From assembly GCA_038503065.1 (NCBI GenBank), contig JBCAMK010000021.1, forward strand, positions 620,001 through 684,000: DNA of 64,000 nucleotides, given 5' to 3'. Position numbers and translations under genes: made by a program. Source of the stretch: Paragyromitra xinjiangensis (taxonomy: Eukaryota; Ascomycota; Pezizomycetes; Pezizales; Discinaceae). Below the pieces are notes generated by a model that worked only from the letters and a program-made list of their open reading frames with translations, was not told the origin of the DNA and searched no databases. This document shows, piece after piece, positions 1 to 12,638 of this stretch; the stretch's first letter is position 1, and each line of letters opens with the position of its first letter.

Positions 1-567
1 AAAGAATTTCCACTACTCCCGCCAACTGTTCGAAAACTGAATCTCTCCGGAAACCCTCATCTGGTTTGCACCATTGAACACATAGCTGCATCGCCGCTTC
101 CGAACCTTGAATCCCTCAGCATTGGTTCAAACCCTAAAGCCAAGAACGAAACCGTTCTCGCTCTTCTTGAGCCTTCACTGGAGCATCACTGCCTTCGCGC
201 CTTGAGAATGGACATGTGCCCGTGCCTCGATTTTGACTCGCTAGATTGGCTTTTAGATGCAGGACACGGTGAAGAATTAGAAGAATTGAGTGTGGCTGGA
301 AACTCCACGTTTGGGGACCAAGTGTCAAAGGAGCTTGGAAGGTTGAAAAGCCTAAAGTGGCTAGATATATCCAATACGATGATTTCAGGTATTGGCTTGT
401 TGCATTTAGTCAGCAGAAACGAAAATGTCATCAAATGGCTGTGTCTTGATGGCTGCGGGTATGTGGGCTATGACGCGGTACAAAAGGTTAGAGGGATGGG
501 AATAGATGTGTCTCATAAGCTAGCAGGCGATCTGAGGGGTGCGAAGCGGGTCCGGTATCGAGATTGA
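1..567 (+). CDS. Leucine-rich-repeat protein, C-terminal part
   Basis: The reading frame is open from base 1 to a TGA at 565-567, giving the last 188 residues of a protein whose start lies to the left of the window. Spaced leucine patterns such as KLNLSGNP, LESLSIGSN, LEELSVAGN, LKWLDIS and IKWLCLDGCGY are ordinary LRR strands about 25 to 30 residues apart, so this part folds as an LRR solenoid. The very C-terminus is basic (LRGAKRVRYRD). LRR proteins of this kind in fungi are often F-box or RNA-binding adaptors, but nothing N-terminal is visible to choose between them. No intron is needed in the visible part. Confidence 0.75.
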   Translation, partial: KEFPLLPPTVRKLNLSGNPHLVCTIEHIAASPLPNLESLSIGSNPKAKNETVLALLEPSLEHHCLRALRMDMCPCLDFDSLDWLLDAGHGEELEELSVAGNSTFGDQVSKELGRLKSLKWLDISNTMISGIGLLHLVSRNENVIKWLCLDGCGYVGYDAVQKVRGMGIDVSHKLAGDLRGAKRVRYRD

Positions 568-2640
568 CGAGTCGAACGACATCGTGCTCAACCCTATATT
601 TCTTAATACTGTGTCACTGCCTACCGTGTTCTATTGACTAGTGTTTGGATGGTCGGAACACTCTCAGTCAGATTTAGGGGAATTGGAGGGCTTGGAATAA
701 TCACAAAAAGCCTATCGGGAATTGAAAGAAGGTAATGAAACGAACAGGAGGGTAAGCTTTGATAGGGAAAGTAGTTTAGTCATATCATAACTTTTTGTAT
801 ATGTAGTATTCTTGTACCTATAATATCCAAGCTGTAATTAGAGTAAGAGAGGGAAGGATCTGTTAAGAACGCCTCCTAATGTCCGGTGATGCTCGTGCGC
901 AGGCGCTACTACACGAGTATTTAGATAGGGATCGTGCTATCCACTTAACAAGGAAGCAATCGAGTCTTCTATTCCTCCCTACGTGCCCCAATACCACAAA
1001 ATAGGGGTTCCGGGGATGCGTGTATGAAATATCAATCAATCAATCAACGGGTGAAGTAATAAGAGGTGATATTCGTTGCTTCCGTGGAAAGCTTGAGATA
1101 TTCGATGGAGAAGAAAGAAGCGAAGAGGCAGAAAGCCTCCGTATATATATAAGTAATCAACCAATCAGAGCCTTTCCACCATATACCTCGCCGGTCAACG
1201 CCTCCAGGCCCAAAGCAGCCTCCGAGTAAGCCCAACATACTGAATAGCCGCCTGAATAATTAACAGCTAAAGAAGACCAAAACAGCAAGGAATAATAAGA
1301 AACCTGAATAGTAGGAAAGCCTACGTATGCTATAGAGGCCCTACGTAGGTGGAGAAAATAATAGAGCCAAATAGTAAGGAAAGGCCGGAAGGAGCACGAA
1401 AGGAAGTAAATATATCCAACAGGAGTCCTGGCCTGGTCGAGTGATAACTCATGTTTCGAATATATCTTCGGTTCTTAGGTATTTATTACCCAATTGCCAG
1501 GAAGATTTAGATCTAACAAAAATTACAATGTAGATGTCATTCTTCGCACAGTATAGTAGTCAAATAGGGGAAAGCCTTAGCTTGGTTGCATCTTTTTCAT
1601 AGCTGAATTTCCTATCATCTTCGTTCTATTCGATTGATCGTCACTGGGCTAGTGCAGTTTCTGGTCATCTCGGTGTACTTATATGTAGCCATTGTTCCTG
1701 TAGAATTTTTGGCCTAGTATGTATGTGGTTTGTTGTCTTTCATATGGTCACGGTCCCATTTGGGTGAAGGCGTGATGGAGGTTTGTTTGAGCTTTCATCT
1801 CTGAAGGCTTTCTAAAGATCAGCTAGGTGGAAAGAAAAACTTTGGGGGCCTACACTAATAGGCTAGTATCAACTAGGCTATTTACTTGCATGGTAAGCGG
1901 ATTCTATTGATTGCATCAGACGTGGTGGTTCTGGTTTCTGGTTCCAAGTAAAGTAGGGTGTGCTCTAATATATATATATAGCTATTTGCAGCTCTCGCGA
2001 AAGCTTATGGAATGCTGAGGAATTAGTCTTGCTACCTCGAATTGAATATTCGAGTAGGTTGTATTGCTTTGATGAGGCGAGTACTTTATTGAGCTGTTTC
2101 TGCCCCATTTCTATTTACTAATGGGGGAGTGTGTTTACCCCTTCTTAACGTCTAGGTTCTGAGATTGATTCTTTACGGGATTGGAGTAACTACTGTTTAA
2201 CTAAGTCACACCTCAAAGTTATACGGTCTCCAGCCAAACTAAATTTCTGGTCACCCAGGGGCTAGAAACTGCTTGGAGGGGGAAGGGGGTTTGCCCTGGA
2301 GATTCGCAGTTTCCAAGACCACGAAACGCTCTTACGGCATATTATGTACGTGGTATGAATCCTATCGTTGAATTTTTATCGATCAATCCTGTAAAGAAAC
2401 CTCCCGATGCAGGAAAAAAGAGAAAAACAACGAGCTTTTCTTCCGCACACCCTAGTACCATCTTTCGTCGCATCGTTTCTCCAACTTCTTGCCGTCGGGC
2501 TCCCTTAGGGGAAGAGAAAAAAGAACCAAAAGCCACAGGTGAGGAATCGTAGGAAAATTATAGCCCCCCTTCTGGAAACATCAATTGTACACTACCACCT
2601 GGGTATTTATTAAACAATAACCCCTTTAAATTAGTTTTCT
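568..2640. other. Intergenic spacer, no supported gene
   Basis: This 2-kb AT-rich spacer lies between the LRR gene and the 3' end of RPB2. It holds only short frames without recognisable similarity or splice structure, a TA microsatellite at about 1968-1980, a CAAT repeat near 1032-1047, and two similar CCTACGTA words near 1320-1345. The first part is presumably the 3' UTR of the LRR gene and the last part the 3' UTR of RPB2. I see no transposon ends. Confidence 0.5.
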
Positions 2641-5600
2641 CTAGTTCCTAACGCTGACCCCAGACCTCTTGCTGTACATTCTCGCTGCGATATTCATACT
2701 CGCTAGTTCCTGGAACAACAGCTTCGCGGCGTATGGCAGATGAATCTGCGAAATTTTGGTCTTATTTCTACATGGTCTGCATTCGAAAAGGTTTTTCTTT
2801 AGGTTGCTGCGCGTACGTTTCCGTTAGCATGTTTTCGTTGCGCAAACAAAAGGTGCTGCGTCTAGGAATGGCTGCTGGTAACCCGGGAAAGGGGGGCTGC
2901 TAAACTTACGCAATCGGTGTCATTAGCCCGCAAATGTCGCATATATGCACTCTGAACGCATCAGACACTTCAAACAGTCTTTCTTTCAAAAACGCGCTCG
3001 CTCCATGTGCAATCATACAGTCACGTTCCATCTCCCCAAAGCGTAGGCCACCGTCTCTTGCACGGCCCTCCACTGGTTGTCTGGTAAGAATTTGCACCGG
3101 TCCTCTTGCTCTGGCGTGAATTTTATCGTCTACCATATGTCTTAAGCGTTGATAGTATGTGGGCCCCAAGAATACCTGTGCGACAAGCTTCCGCCCAGTG
3201 TAGCCGTTGTACATAACCTCGAACCCACGGGACTGGTATCCGTTTTGGCGGAGGAGGGTGGATACGGATTCGACGGTGACGTCGGTGAAGGGGGTAGCAT
3301 CACCTTCAAAACCCCTCAATGAGGACACCTTACTGAGCTGACATTCGATCAAATGCGCAATTGTCATACGTGATGGAATGGCGTGCGGGTTGATAATTAA
3401 ATCCGGCACGATCCCCTCGCAAGTAAACGGCATATCCTCCTGTCTGTACGTGATGCCAACAGTTCCCTTCTGTCCGTGCCTAGAGGCAAACTTATCTCCG
3501 ATCTGCGGAATTTTCGTGGTTCTCATGCGTACCTTCACGAACTTCAGCCCCTCCGCATTGGTCGTGAGCATTACCTGATCGACAATCCCATTCTCTGTAC
3601 TTCTTAGCGGTGTTGACACATCCCTCTTCGTATGGAACTTTTGTCTTTGCCCCATCTCATCCACGTCCGGTGCAATTGGAGCCGTCTTCCCGATAATGAT
3701 GTCCTCACCCGACACTCTTACCCCCGGCGCAACCAACCCATCTTCATCCAATTTCTCATAAGTCCCATGTTTTAGCCTTAGTGTGTTACTACGAGTTGGC
3801 TTCTCAAACTCCTCAACCACCTGCATGCCAACACGCTTTTCCTGGTCCATGTATGCGCGGTAGAAGAGGGAGCGGAAGAGGCCACGGTCAATGGACGATT
3901 GGTTCATAATGACAGAGTCCTCTTGGTTGTAGCCGGAGTAGCAAAGGATGGCAACGATGGCATTTTGCCCTGCAGGAAGCTCACGAAATTTGAGATATTC
4001 CATGGAGCGGGTTGTAGCGAGGGGCTTTTGGGGGTAGTAGAGGATGTTGGCCATGGTGTCCATGCGTTCCGAGAAGTTTGTGAGGAAGACACCCATGGCT
4101 TGTTTACCCATAGCCGACTGGTAAGTATTACGAGGGGACTATGGTATTGAGGGTCAGAGCGTAATTGCTATTTGATGATGAAGGCAATAGGAGAACATAC
4201 CTGGTTATGATCTGGGAAAGGAATAATGCTTGCGCAAATCCCTAAAATCATACTTGGATGGATCTCACAATGCGTCCATGTATGTGCCGTATGCGCGTTG
4301 ATTGGGGCCTTGAACCTCTTTGCGCTATATTGGTCATGTGGCTCCTCGTAACCAAGCTGAACCTGTCTGCTCATCTCGAGATCCTCTGGGGTCATCACAA
4401 TCATCGCCGTTTCCTCTTCCTCTGCATCTAGATACTCCACACTCCCCGAATACAGCAATCCATCCCAACCAAACCTATCATCTGCTGGTAGAGTATGGTC
4501 GTCCTCCAGCTTCTCCACATGTTCCTTCAGTAACACAAGCTGTCCTCTCCGCTCACTTCGGGGGTCGTTATCAATAACGAATAATGGCCTGCAGACACGA
4601 CCTGCGTCGGTGAAGATTTTGAATTCGCGATCTCTGATATCGCGAATTATAGAGACCTCATGAGAAACGACACCTTGGCGGCGGACGTCCTGAACAACTT
4701 TGTGCAACATGAGAGGGTCACGGTGAGTGCCAACCCAGACACCATTAACAAAGACTTTGGTTGCATTTGGTGAGCGTTGGGGCTCGTATTCCTCGAGGAG
4801 TTCCATGTCGTTGGATGACAAGAAATCGACGAGAGGGTACCCGGGAGTACCGATAGTAATATAGGACATGAGAGACAAGTTTTTGACAAGGCCACAGGCT
4901 TGACCTTCAGGTGTCTCGGCGGGACATACAAGCCCCCAATGTGTATTGTGGAGTTGTCTAGGCTTTGCTATCTTCCCGTCTCGCCCGATCGGGGTGTTGG
5001 TTCGTCGCAGATGGGATAGAGTAGAGGCAAACGTGTATCTATTTAATACCTGAGAGACGCCGGCCTTGGAAGAGGCGGCCTTCTTCTGCTCGCCCCAATT
5101 ACCAGTGGCAAGAGAATATTTTAGTCCATTTGTGATAGTATTCGATTTGACGGCAAGGGTTAAGTTGAACTCCTTGGCCGTCTCCACGCATTTTTCCAAA
5201 TATTTGTAGACGTCCTTGGTGAGTTTCTTCCACAGCGTCCTGAAGAGACCTGCCAAAAGTGGCCCAGCAAGATCGAGACGTTTCTTCCCAAAATGATCTC
5301 TGTCATCCACCTCTCGCCGCTCAAGTGCACACTGGAGCATCCTATGAACCATGTAGCCCAAGAAGAAGGCTTTCCTGGTCTCACTTCCTTCGCTCTGGGA
5401 GATATGCGGTAGCAACTCTTTCTGCATGATATCACGGGCGTATCGGATACGCTTCTCCTTATTGATTCCCTGCGACGACCCACGCTTTCCAATAAAGTCC
5501 AGCGCAACCTCTCTATCTTGAATAACGAATGCCTCCTCAATGCACGGCTTCATCATCTCCAACATCTGTGTATCATTTCGCTCATAACAGACATGGTTCA

Positions 5601-6637
5601 AAATATCCTCATCGGATACGACTCCCAGCGCCCTGAATACAATGACAATCGGGATATCGCTTTTGATATACGGTAGGGTCGACTTGATTGTCGCATTATA
5701 TCCACCTCGCGCTTCTCCTTTTGAGAACAGCTTAATTTGCATACTGCTGATCAACCTGCTTCCCTTCTCAACGGCGCTTCTAATCTCCGCTACGTATGGT
5801 GTGGGAGACGGTAGTGCCTTCTTAAACACCTGCACGATGTTTGCTGCACTCCTTTCCTGCGCAATCAACACCTTCTCAGACCCGTTGATGACAAAATACC
5901 CGCCTTGGTCGTACGGGCACTCGTTTAGGGAGTAGAGCTCCTCCTCCGCGAAGTCCTTTAGAATGCAGTACTGGCTCTTGAGCATCACAGGCATTTTGCC
6001 GATGAACACTTTTGTTGCCTCAAGGTCTTCATCCTCAATGTCCCACTCATACCGCACTCTCTCCTTTGGTGCGCCTCCCGCATCACTCCCTTCCTCGTCG
6101 TCGTCTGACGCTACTTCAACTTCCCGTGCAACCATAACCTTCTTCTTTAGTTCGCAGAACATCGGCGCGGAGTATGTTAAATTCCGCAACCGGGCTTCCT
6201 GAGGTAGCATGGGTTGTGTTGAACCGTCGCCTTCGGTCATGGTTGGCCGCGCGAGGTAGCAGGGGCCAAAATTTATCTCGTAACGGCGGAGGACAATACC
6301 ATCTTCTGATTGAGGGGTGTTCTGGTCGAGGGTGAGGACGGAGTCTTCATCGATCATTTCGACCATGGTAGTGCCAACGAATTCGTCGAAGGAGTCGAGT
6401 TGTTGGGAGACGAGACCCTTTTGATCAAAGAAGGCAGAGATGACTATTAGGGATTCATTCTGTTCATCAACTTGCTCTTTCTGTTTCTTTTTCTTTTCTA
6501 TCGGTGTTTTTTTCTTTCTTTTCCTTCTTCAAAGTGAGGGTAGACAAGCAGATAGGCAGGCAGAGTAGAAGGGAAATACCTTGCCAACAATCCTCGGCAG
6601 CAATATCATCATTGTATTCATCTCCAATGGCTGCCAT
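2641..6637 (-). CDS. RPB2: DNA-directed RNA polymerase II subunit RPB2
   Basis: This is the second-largest subunit of RNA polymerase II, which forms the active-site cleft with RPB1 in the nucleus. Coding exons in transcript order are 6637-6580, 6443-4201, 4138-2910 and 2806-2641, giving 1,231 residues, a normal length. The start [11 protein letters not shown] leads through the first junction into the family motif [15 protein letters not shown]. Visible family blocks include QLDSFDEFV near the N-terminus, [17 protein letters not shown] (fork/lobe region), [33 protein letters not shown], and [16 protein letters not shown] near the end. The C-terminal zinc site is split by the last intron: C1167-x2-C1170 in exon 3 and C1186-x2-C1189 in exon 4. 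All introns are GT-AG. The short first exon and short last exon are easily missed by simple frame calling. Confidence 0.97.
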
Positions 6638-7563
6638 TCTGGCTATTGAGACTGCTGGAGAGTCTAGTGCAGTTTGTATGAGACAGGAATGACAATAAGC
6701 TCACACGGGCAAGGACACAGGGGGATTCTTCCTAGCGATGAGGATGGGGGAAGCAGGACAGCAGGAGGTAGAGACGAGAAGTAGCACAGGATGAAAGAGG
6801 AATGGTTATCCGTAGGTAGGAGGGGGTCGAGGGTCGGTGGCGCGTTAGAGGTTGGAAGTGGATAGGGAAGAGAGAGGGAAAGAGAGAGCTGTGGCTTCCT
6901 TTGTCTAAATCACGCCAAGCCATGCATTTCTACAGACTTATGTAAGCTACGTCAAAAGCCCTTACCTTTTAAGTTGTCAAAGAGTAATTCCGCCATAGCG
7001 GTGAGATCCAGGAGGGCCAATGATTATGGTATATCATTATGGCGCGCTCGGGGTCGGTCTTGTTTGTACCTTTCTTTTGGAACTCATGCTACGGGTGTAG
7101 CAATGGATTCCCCTGATCGACGGAACATCCATGGAAACAAGTGTAATACAATAATAACCCCAAACTATCTTCACTTCACAAAGAATGAGATTTAGAATGA
7201 CATCAATTGAACCGGGAAAAAGCAAGAGGAAATAAAACCAAAAAACCCCATTTTCCATGGCGATGAATTACACCAAACCTCTCCCAGATCACTCCAACAT
7301 AGTACATGTAAATCTCGAGGCTTCAATCACCGAAAAAAAAGAAAAAGAAAAAGAAAAGAGAATAGAAAAAGGAGAGCGTTTCCGTTCGTTTAGAAATTTT
7401 CGTTCGTTCAAACATCGGTCGCTACTATCGCCCCAAGGAAAATAACCACTCATAACCACCCCATCCTCCAGCTATATCATCCATCAGATATTTCAAGACT
7501 TTGTGGCCACTAATTTCTCGTAGAAAGCAGGGACTGGGCTGAGCTACGTATCAGTCGATAAAA
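6638..7563. other. RPB2 upstream region and LC8 3' flank
   Basis: The stretch next to 6638 is the RPB2 promoter and 5' UTR (minus strand); the stretch next to 7563 is the LC8 3' UTR. It contains an AAAAGAAAAAG-type A/G tract near 7333-7370 and one TACATGTA palindrome at 7303-7310. No coding frame in it has support. Confidence 0.5.
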
Positions 7564-8184
7564 CTAGGCGGTTTTAAACAGCAGGACGGCAAGGTTTCCG
7601 ACATAGAAGTATATGAAGTGTTTGGTTTCTGTTGCTCATAGATCGAATTAGTTTTTTTCTTCTTCAGTGGAGCTAGGTTTGAGGAGAATGCGTACCGTGG
7701 GTAACGAAACTTCCGAAATTTCTGCCCACAATACAATGCCATGTGTTGCCGTGCTTATTGTCGAACTGTTGTGGGTCGTCTAGTTAGCTCCTTGAGATAA
7801 TTGAATGGGGGTTTGGACTGCTGTTGTACCAACCTCCTTCTTGATGAATTGAGCAATGTCCTTCTCGACGCTGTTGTCTTTTACTGCTTTCTTGGCTGAA
7901 AGGACGTGAGAAACAGAGATCACAATTGACGAGTGCAGGGGGTGCTTACCAATCTCAAGAGCAGCACTTTGCATCTCATCTGACTGAGCTCACCAAACGA
8001 TGTTAGATATAACCTGCAACCTCAACCTTGAACGTTAGGAGCATACCATATCTACCGACTTGATAGTCGCTAAGAATTCAACAAAATCAGCCACCAGCCT
8101 TCCGCCAATAAACAGTTAATGCCAGCAGGATCCAGAGGGGAGAAGAATCTTACTCTTAGGCTCAGTGGGAGGTACGGAAGCCAT
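7564..8184 (-). CDS. Dynein light chain LC8 (DYNLL type)
   Basis: LC8 is the small dimeric hub light chain of cytoplasmic dynein, which also binds many other partners. Six tiny exons in transcript order (8184-8154, 8069-8047, 7983-7950, 7895-7834, 7765-7696, 7628-7564) give 94 residues, the usual LC8 length. The signature strings are [47 protein letters not shown] and the terminal [12 protein letters not shown]. Five introns interrupt only 285 coding bases. Intron 4 is placed with a GTTGGT donor at 7833 and a CAG acceptor at 7766 because that yields the family spacing [15 protein letters not shown] canonical GTACAA donor four bases further on, with an upstream TAG acceptor, would keep frame but insert five residues. 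The gene shares a promoter region with MRD1 on the other strand. Confidence 0.93.
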
Positions 8185-9137
8185 TGTGGTTGATGTGAAT
8201 TAAGGATAGCCTTGGAGGTAGGACCGTGTTTATTGCTGTAATTATTTGTGGAAGTTGGGAGCTAGAGGTTTGTAGTGATGGAGGGAGTGGTGGTAGCTGG
8301 TAGTAGATTGGTGATAGTGCGGTAGTAGTTGTATTAGTTGGTAGCAGAGCAGGGGAATAGACTTAAATTGGGGGGGATAGGAGATGAGGGTGATGAGACG
8401 ATAACAAAGAGAAGAGAAGATGGGAGGTGGAAAGGAGATAGGAGGAGGAGAAAGAGAAAGAAAGGAGGAGATGAGGCGAGGAGAAGAGAGGAGGAGAAGG
8501 GAAGGAGTAGAAGGAGAAGAAGGAGAAACCGTCGATGCCGGGGGGAAGGCTTTGTTTCCGAGGGGTGTATCAATTCAGGGTTGGTCTCTCTGTCTGTCTG
8601 TCTGTCTGTCTTATAGACGATGATAGATGATCGATGGCTGTTGTTGTTGGACGGCAAAGTGTTTACACCACATATGCACGTCAGGCTGGTCTCTTCTTTG
8701 TCCAATGGTACCGTGGCTTCCCTTGCCGCAATCGGAAGGAATCTTGGGACAAAAGTAATGCGATAAATGCCTGCAAATGGTGAGATGCAGCCCAAGCTAA
8801 AATACAAATCAGGCTAGCTTGAGTTACGTAATTCCTCTTATCGACACAGAATAAAATAATTTAATTTAATAAAGAAAAGATCCTAAGAAAAAAATAAGTG
8901 GTGACCTGGTGCAAAGTTTAATTCTGACCCCCCCCCCCACCATCATCACCACTGTCCTAGGTACTACCTCCCCCCCCAAAAAAAACGATAAAAAGAAAAA
9001 TACAACAAAAAGGAACCTATTCTATTCCTTTTTCTAGCCTGTCTTTAAATTCGTTTTCTCGACCGGCATGTATGCTCCTCTTCTCCTCGTGTGTTATCTA
9101 AATCCCATTCTTTTTGGCCATCTCCCGCGGTGAATTC
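8185..9137. promoter_or_regulatory. Divergent promoter between LC8 and MRD1
   Basis: The 953 bases between the two divergent start codons hold a purine-only style tract of GGAGAA/GAGAAG units (about 8410-8535), a TCTG microsatellite (8589-8610), a C10-type run near 8931 and a C9A8 run near 8972, just upstream of the MRD1 start. Such homopolymer and polypurine tracts are common nucleosome-poor promoter elements. The role is inferred from position only. Confidence 0.5.
8589..8610. repeat. TCTG tetranucleotide microsatellite
   Basis: The tetranucleotide TCTG is repeated about five and a half times without interruption. It lies in the LC8 5' flank, beside the long GA-rich tract. Confidence 0.9.
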
Positions 9138-12109
9138 ATGACCATGGCTAACATCGCGCCGCCTGGCAATCCCTCTAGGTCCACTCGAATATTCATCCGC
9201 GGACTTCCCCCGAAATTCACCGACAACGATTTCAAATCTCATTTCGCGAAACAGGGAGCTATCACTGATGCTAAGCTTATACCTAGCAGACGGATTGGAT
9301 ATGTGGGGTATAAGACTGCCAAGGAGGCAGAGGCTGCCGTAAAGTATTTCAATAAGACGTTCATAAGAATGTCTAGGATTTGGGTGGAGATTGCGAGACC
9401 GGTGCGCTATCAAGTTGCTTTTCATATATGCATCTCGAGTCAATCCGCTAAAAACAAACTCAACCTAGGTCTCTGATGAGAACCTTCCCCGGGCTTGGAG
9501 TGCCCACACTCCCGGCTCCACAGCTTACAAACGTAAACACGAACAGCTCTCCGTCCAAGAAAAAGATACACCCATATCTTCCGATAAGTCTCTAAAGCGC
9601 AAACGCGGTGATCCCGACTCCAAGCCCACCGAAATCGACCCCAAACTAAAGGAGTTTCTTGAGGTTATGCAACCTGCATCAAAGTCAAAAACTTGGGCGA
9701 ACGAGGACTTATCTTCATTTGGACAGCTATCTACTGCTGCAGCAATTCCACAGGGAATCGTAATCGCCGAGCCTGGTGAGAGTGACGATGAGTATGAAAC
9801 TATTCCAGCAAAGCAAAAGAAAGACAAATCTTCACTGTTTGGGGGTGAGGAGAAAATAATTTTGGTTCCGGGTGCGAAAGATGAGGATGTCGAAATGAAT
9901 GACGTAGATGAGAAGGCTGCCGCTGATGAGACAGCGAAGAATGCGGGGAATTTTCTGGCAACCGTTTCGGATGCGGATTGGTTGAGATCCAAAACGAGCC
10001 GGTTACTGGATTTAACAGATGATGTTGATTCTCACCTAGCTCAGGCAACTGCGACCACAACTATTTCTGTACGGCCCACTATGAGAATTATTTCAGGGAA
10101 GCGAGACGAATGGAACGAAATTGACAAACAGGTTGGCGGGGAAGAGGGTAGGGAAAAAGATGAAGCTCAATTAGAGAAGGAATTAAAGGAAGTTGGTACT
10201 ACCGAAGAAGAAGCTGCGATAGAGACAATATCCAAGAGTGGGAGATTATTCTTGAGGAATTTGTCATACTCAACTACCGAGGATGATTTGCGAAAGTACT
10301 TCGCTGAGCACGGTGAACTTGAAGAGGTGAGATTTTTTTGTTTGGCCAATGGGCAGTTGAATCAAGATAATAGACTCTCTAAATAGCCCTCCTTCGCGAC
10401 ATTTTTCACATCCATTCTGATCAAATATCATCTTATGCATTGCTGACATTTACACCATCAAAGGTTCACCTTCCTATTGACAGCAAGACCCAACTCAGCA
10501 AGGGTTTTGCCTACATACATTACGAAAACCCAATAGATGCCGTTGAAGCCTATAAGAACTTCGACCGTAAAATTTTCCAAGGGCGACTCCTTCACATTCT
10601 CGCTGCTGCCCCAAAACGCGAGAACAGACTCGATGAGTATGCATTATCCAAGCTACCTCTCAAGAAGCAACGAGAACTAAAGAGAAAGGCGAATGCTGCA
10701 ACGGCTCAATTCAACTGGAACTCTATGTATATGAATGTAACAAAATATTCTCATCATCTCCTATTCCATTCGAATGCTAATAAGAATCTAGGCGGACGCT
10801 GTCATCTCCTCGGTCGCCGACCGCCTCGGGGTCTCTAAGGCAGACCTTCTCGATCCCACTTCATCTGATGCAGCGGTTCGCCAGGCACATGCGGAAACAC
10901 ATGTCATCCAGGAGACCAAAGCTTATTTCAAATTTCACGGGATTGATCTAAACGCGTTTGAGAAAAGAGATAGGGATGATAAAGTTATCCTGATTAAAAA
11001 TTTTCCCTATGGAACCAAAGTCGATGAGCTCCGGAAGATTCTCTCAGAGTTTGGGCAACTAGGGAGAGTTCTCATGCCGCCCGCGGGCACAATCGCAATT
11101 GCCGAGTTCACAAGTGCTCCAGCAGCTCGGGTCGCATTTGCAGGTCTAGCATACCGGCGTTTTAAAGAGAGTGTCCTCTTCCTCGAGAAAGCCCCCAAGG
11201 GGCTCTTCACATCCGATTTCGACCCCACCAAGGCTACGCCAAATGCTGAACAACTTGCTACAGTGTTAGCTCTTACAAACCCTGCTAAGGATGTCAAACC
11301 GTCCGCTGCTGACCTTCTTGCGCAAGAATCCACCTCTGACACATCTACACTCTTCGTGCGTAACCTGAACTTCTCGACGACGAGTACGTTGCTCACGGAG
11401 ACGTTCAAACCGATTGATGGGTTCATGTCTGCTAGGGTCAAGACGAAGACTGACCCGAAAAAGCCAGGGCAGACCTTGAGTATGGGGTTTGGATTCATGG
11501 AGTTTCGAACTAAGGCAGCGGCAGAAGCAGCAAGGAGTGCAATGGATGGGTTTGTGTTAGAGGGACATAAATTATTGATTAAGGCAAGTCATAAAGGGCT
11601 GGATGCAGCAGAGGAGAGGAGGAAAGAAGATTCGAAGAAGAAAGAACAAGGCAAGAGGACGAAAATTATTATTAAAAACTTGCCGTTTGAGGCGAGTCAA
11701 AAGGACGTCAGGGCGCTGTTTAGGTATGTTTCTTATCTCGCCATGTTCAGTTTACACCTATTTTCTTGGACTAATGATTCCACCCTATAGTCGTTACGGT
11801 ACCCTCCGCACCGTTCGCATGCCCAAGAAGTTTGGGGGCTCCACCCGCGGTTTCGCTTTTGCCGAATTTGTCACCGCTCGAGAAGCAGAGAATGCAATGG
11901 ATTCACTAAAGGATACGCATTTGCTTGGGAGGCGATTGGTGCTCGAGTATGCAGTACAAGACGCAGCGAATGCCGAAGAAGAGATCGAGAGGATGAATCA
12001 GAAGGTGTCGAAGCAAACGAATATGGTAGCACTGGCAAGGCTGAAAGCTAATAGTAAGAGGAAAGTTGAGTTGGATGAGAGTGGTGGGGTTGTAGGTGGT
12101 GAGGATTAA
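9138..12109 (+). CDS. MRD1: Multiple RNA-binding domain protein MRD1
   Basis: MRD1 is a nucleolar protein with several RRMs that binds pre-rRNA and U3 snoRNA during 18S rRNA release. Exons 9138-9401, 9469-10326, 10464-10736, 10792-11723 and 11791-12109 give 881 residues, close to the yeast protein. RRM1 begins RIFIRGLPPKFTDNDFKSHF; a charged linker follows; RRM2 carries RLFLRNLSYSTTEDDL and GFAYIHYE; a further RRM starts DKVILIKNFPYGT; the next has TLFVRNLNFSTT; the last has KIIIKNLPFEAS and RGFAFAEFV. Two RRMs (the second and the last) are split by introns between RNP2 and RNP1. The first ATG is 9138; a second in-frame ATG at 9144 has the better context ACCATGG, so the protein may be two residues shorter. 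Confidence 0.95.
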
Positions 12110-12638
12110 GGGATAGCTAGTGAGCGAAAATTTTTAATATTTGGGGATGGTAAAATGTTTGTTCTATGTAATATTTTTAATGATCATTCGCCAACACTAT
12201 CACTTAGAGCCAATGCGTCTTGGGGATGAATATAATGCAATGATCTAATCCCCATCTTTTTGCGTGGCTGGACGGTTACAGCACTGAGGCGTTTTTCAGC
12301 CTATGAGTGATCTAGAGTTACTGTGTGTGGCTGCGGATAGTACTAGCATGGCTTGTTTTGAAGCCCCTCTGTTGATGGGAAAGACTAGTTTATCGCCCTC
12401 CCACTGGAAATTGCCCTCGTTATGCCCTGTAGTTTCAAGGGATAAGTTCGTAGACGTATTCGGATATGTACGGAGGCAGGATGAGTTTAGTGGTTTCACC
12501 AAAAAGCGGAAGGGGATTTAACAATATACATATATACATTAGACAATACAAGGCAGGCAAACAAATGAAAATTAGCATCTAAATTATCAAATAAGATGGC
12601 CATCTTTTTGATAGTCTACTTTCCCTACTTTGCTCTTC
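12110..12638. other. Convergent 3' flanks of MRD1 and the SUR7-like gene
   Basis: The spacer is made of the 3' flank of MRD1 and, on the opposite strand, that of the SUR7-like gene. Short overlapping frames on both strands near 12300-12520 have no recognisable similarity. Nothing else is visible. Confidence 0.5.

Noticed and set aside
2342..2552. Overlapping 64- and 65-residue frames on both strands
   Set aside because: Neither has similarity or splice signals; they lie in the RPB2 3' flank.
2934..6202. Several 60-130 residue plus-strand frames opposite RPB2
   Set aside because: They are antisense shadows of a highly conserved gene and show no motif of their own.
8334..8807. 157-residue minus-strand frame
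   Set aside because: It reads through the GA-rich tract and TCTG microsatellite of a promoter; the protein is Leu/Ser/Pro low complexity.
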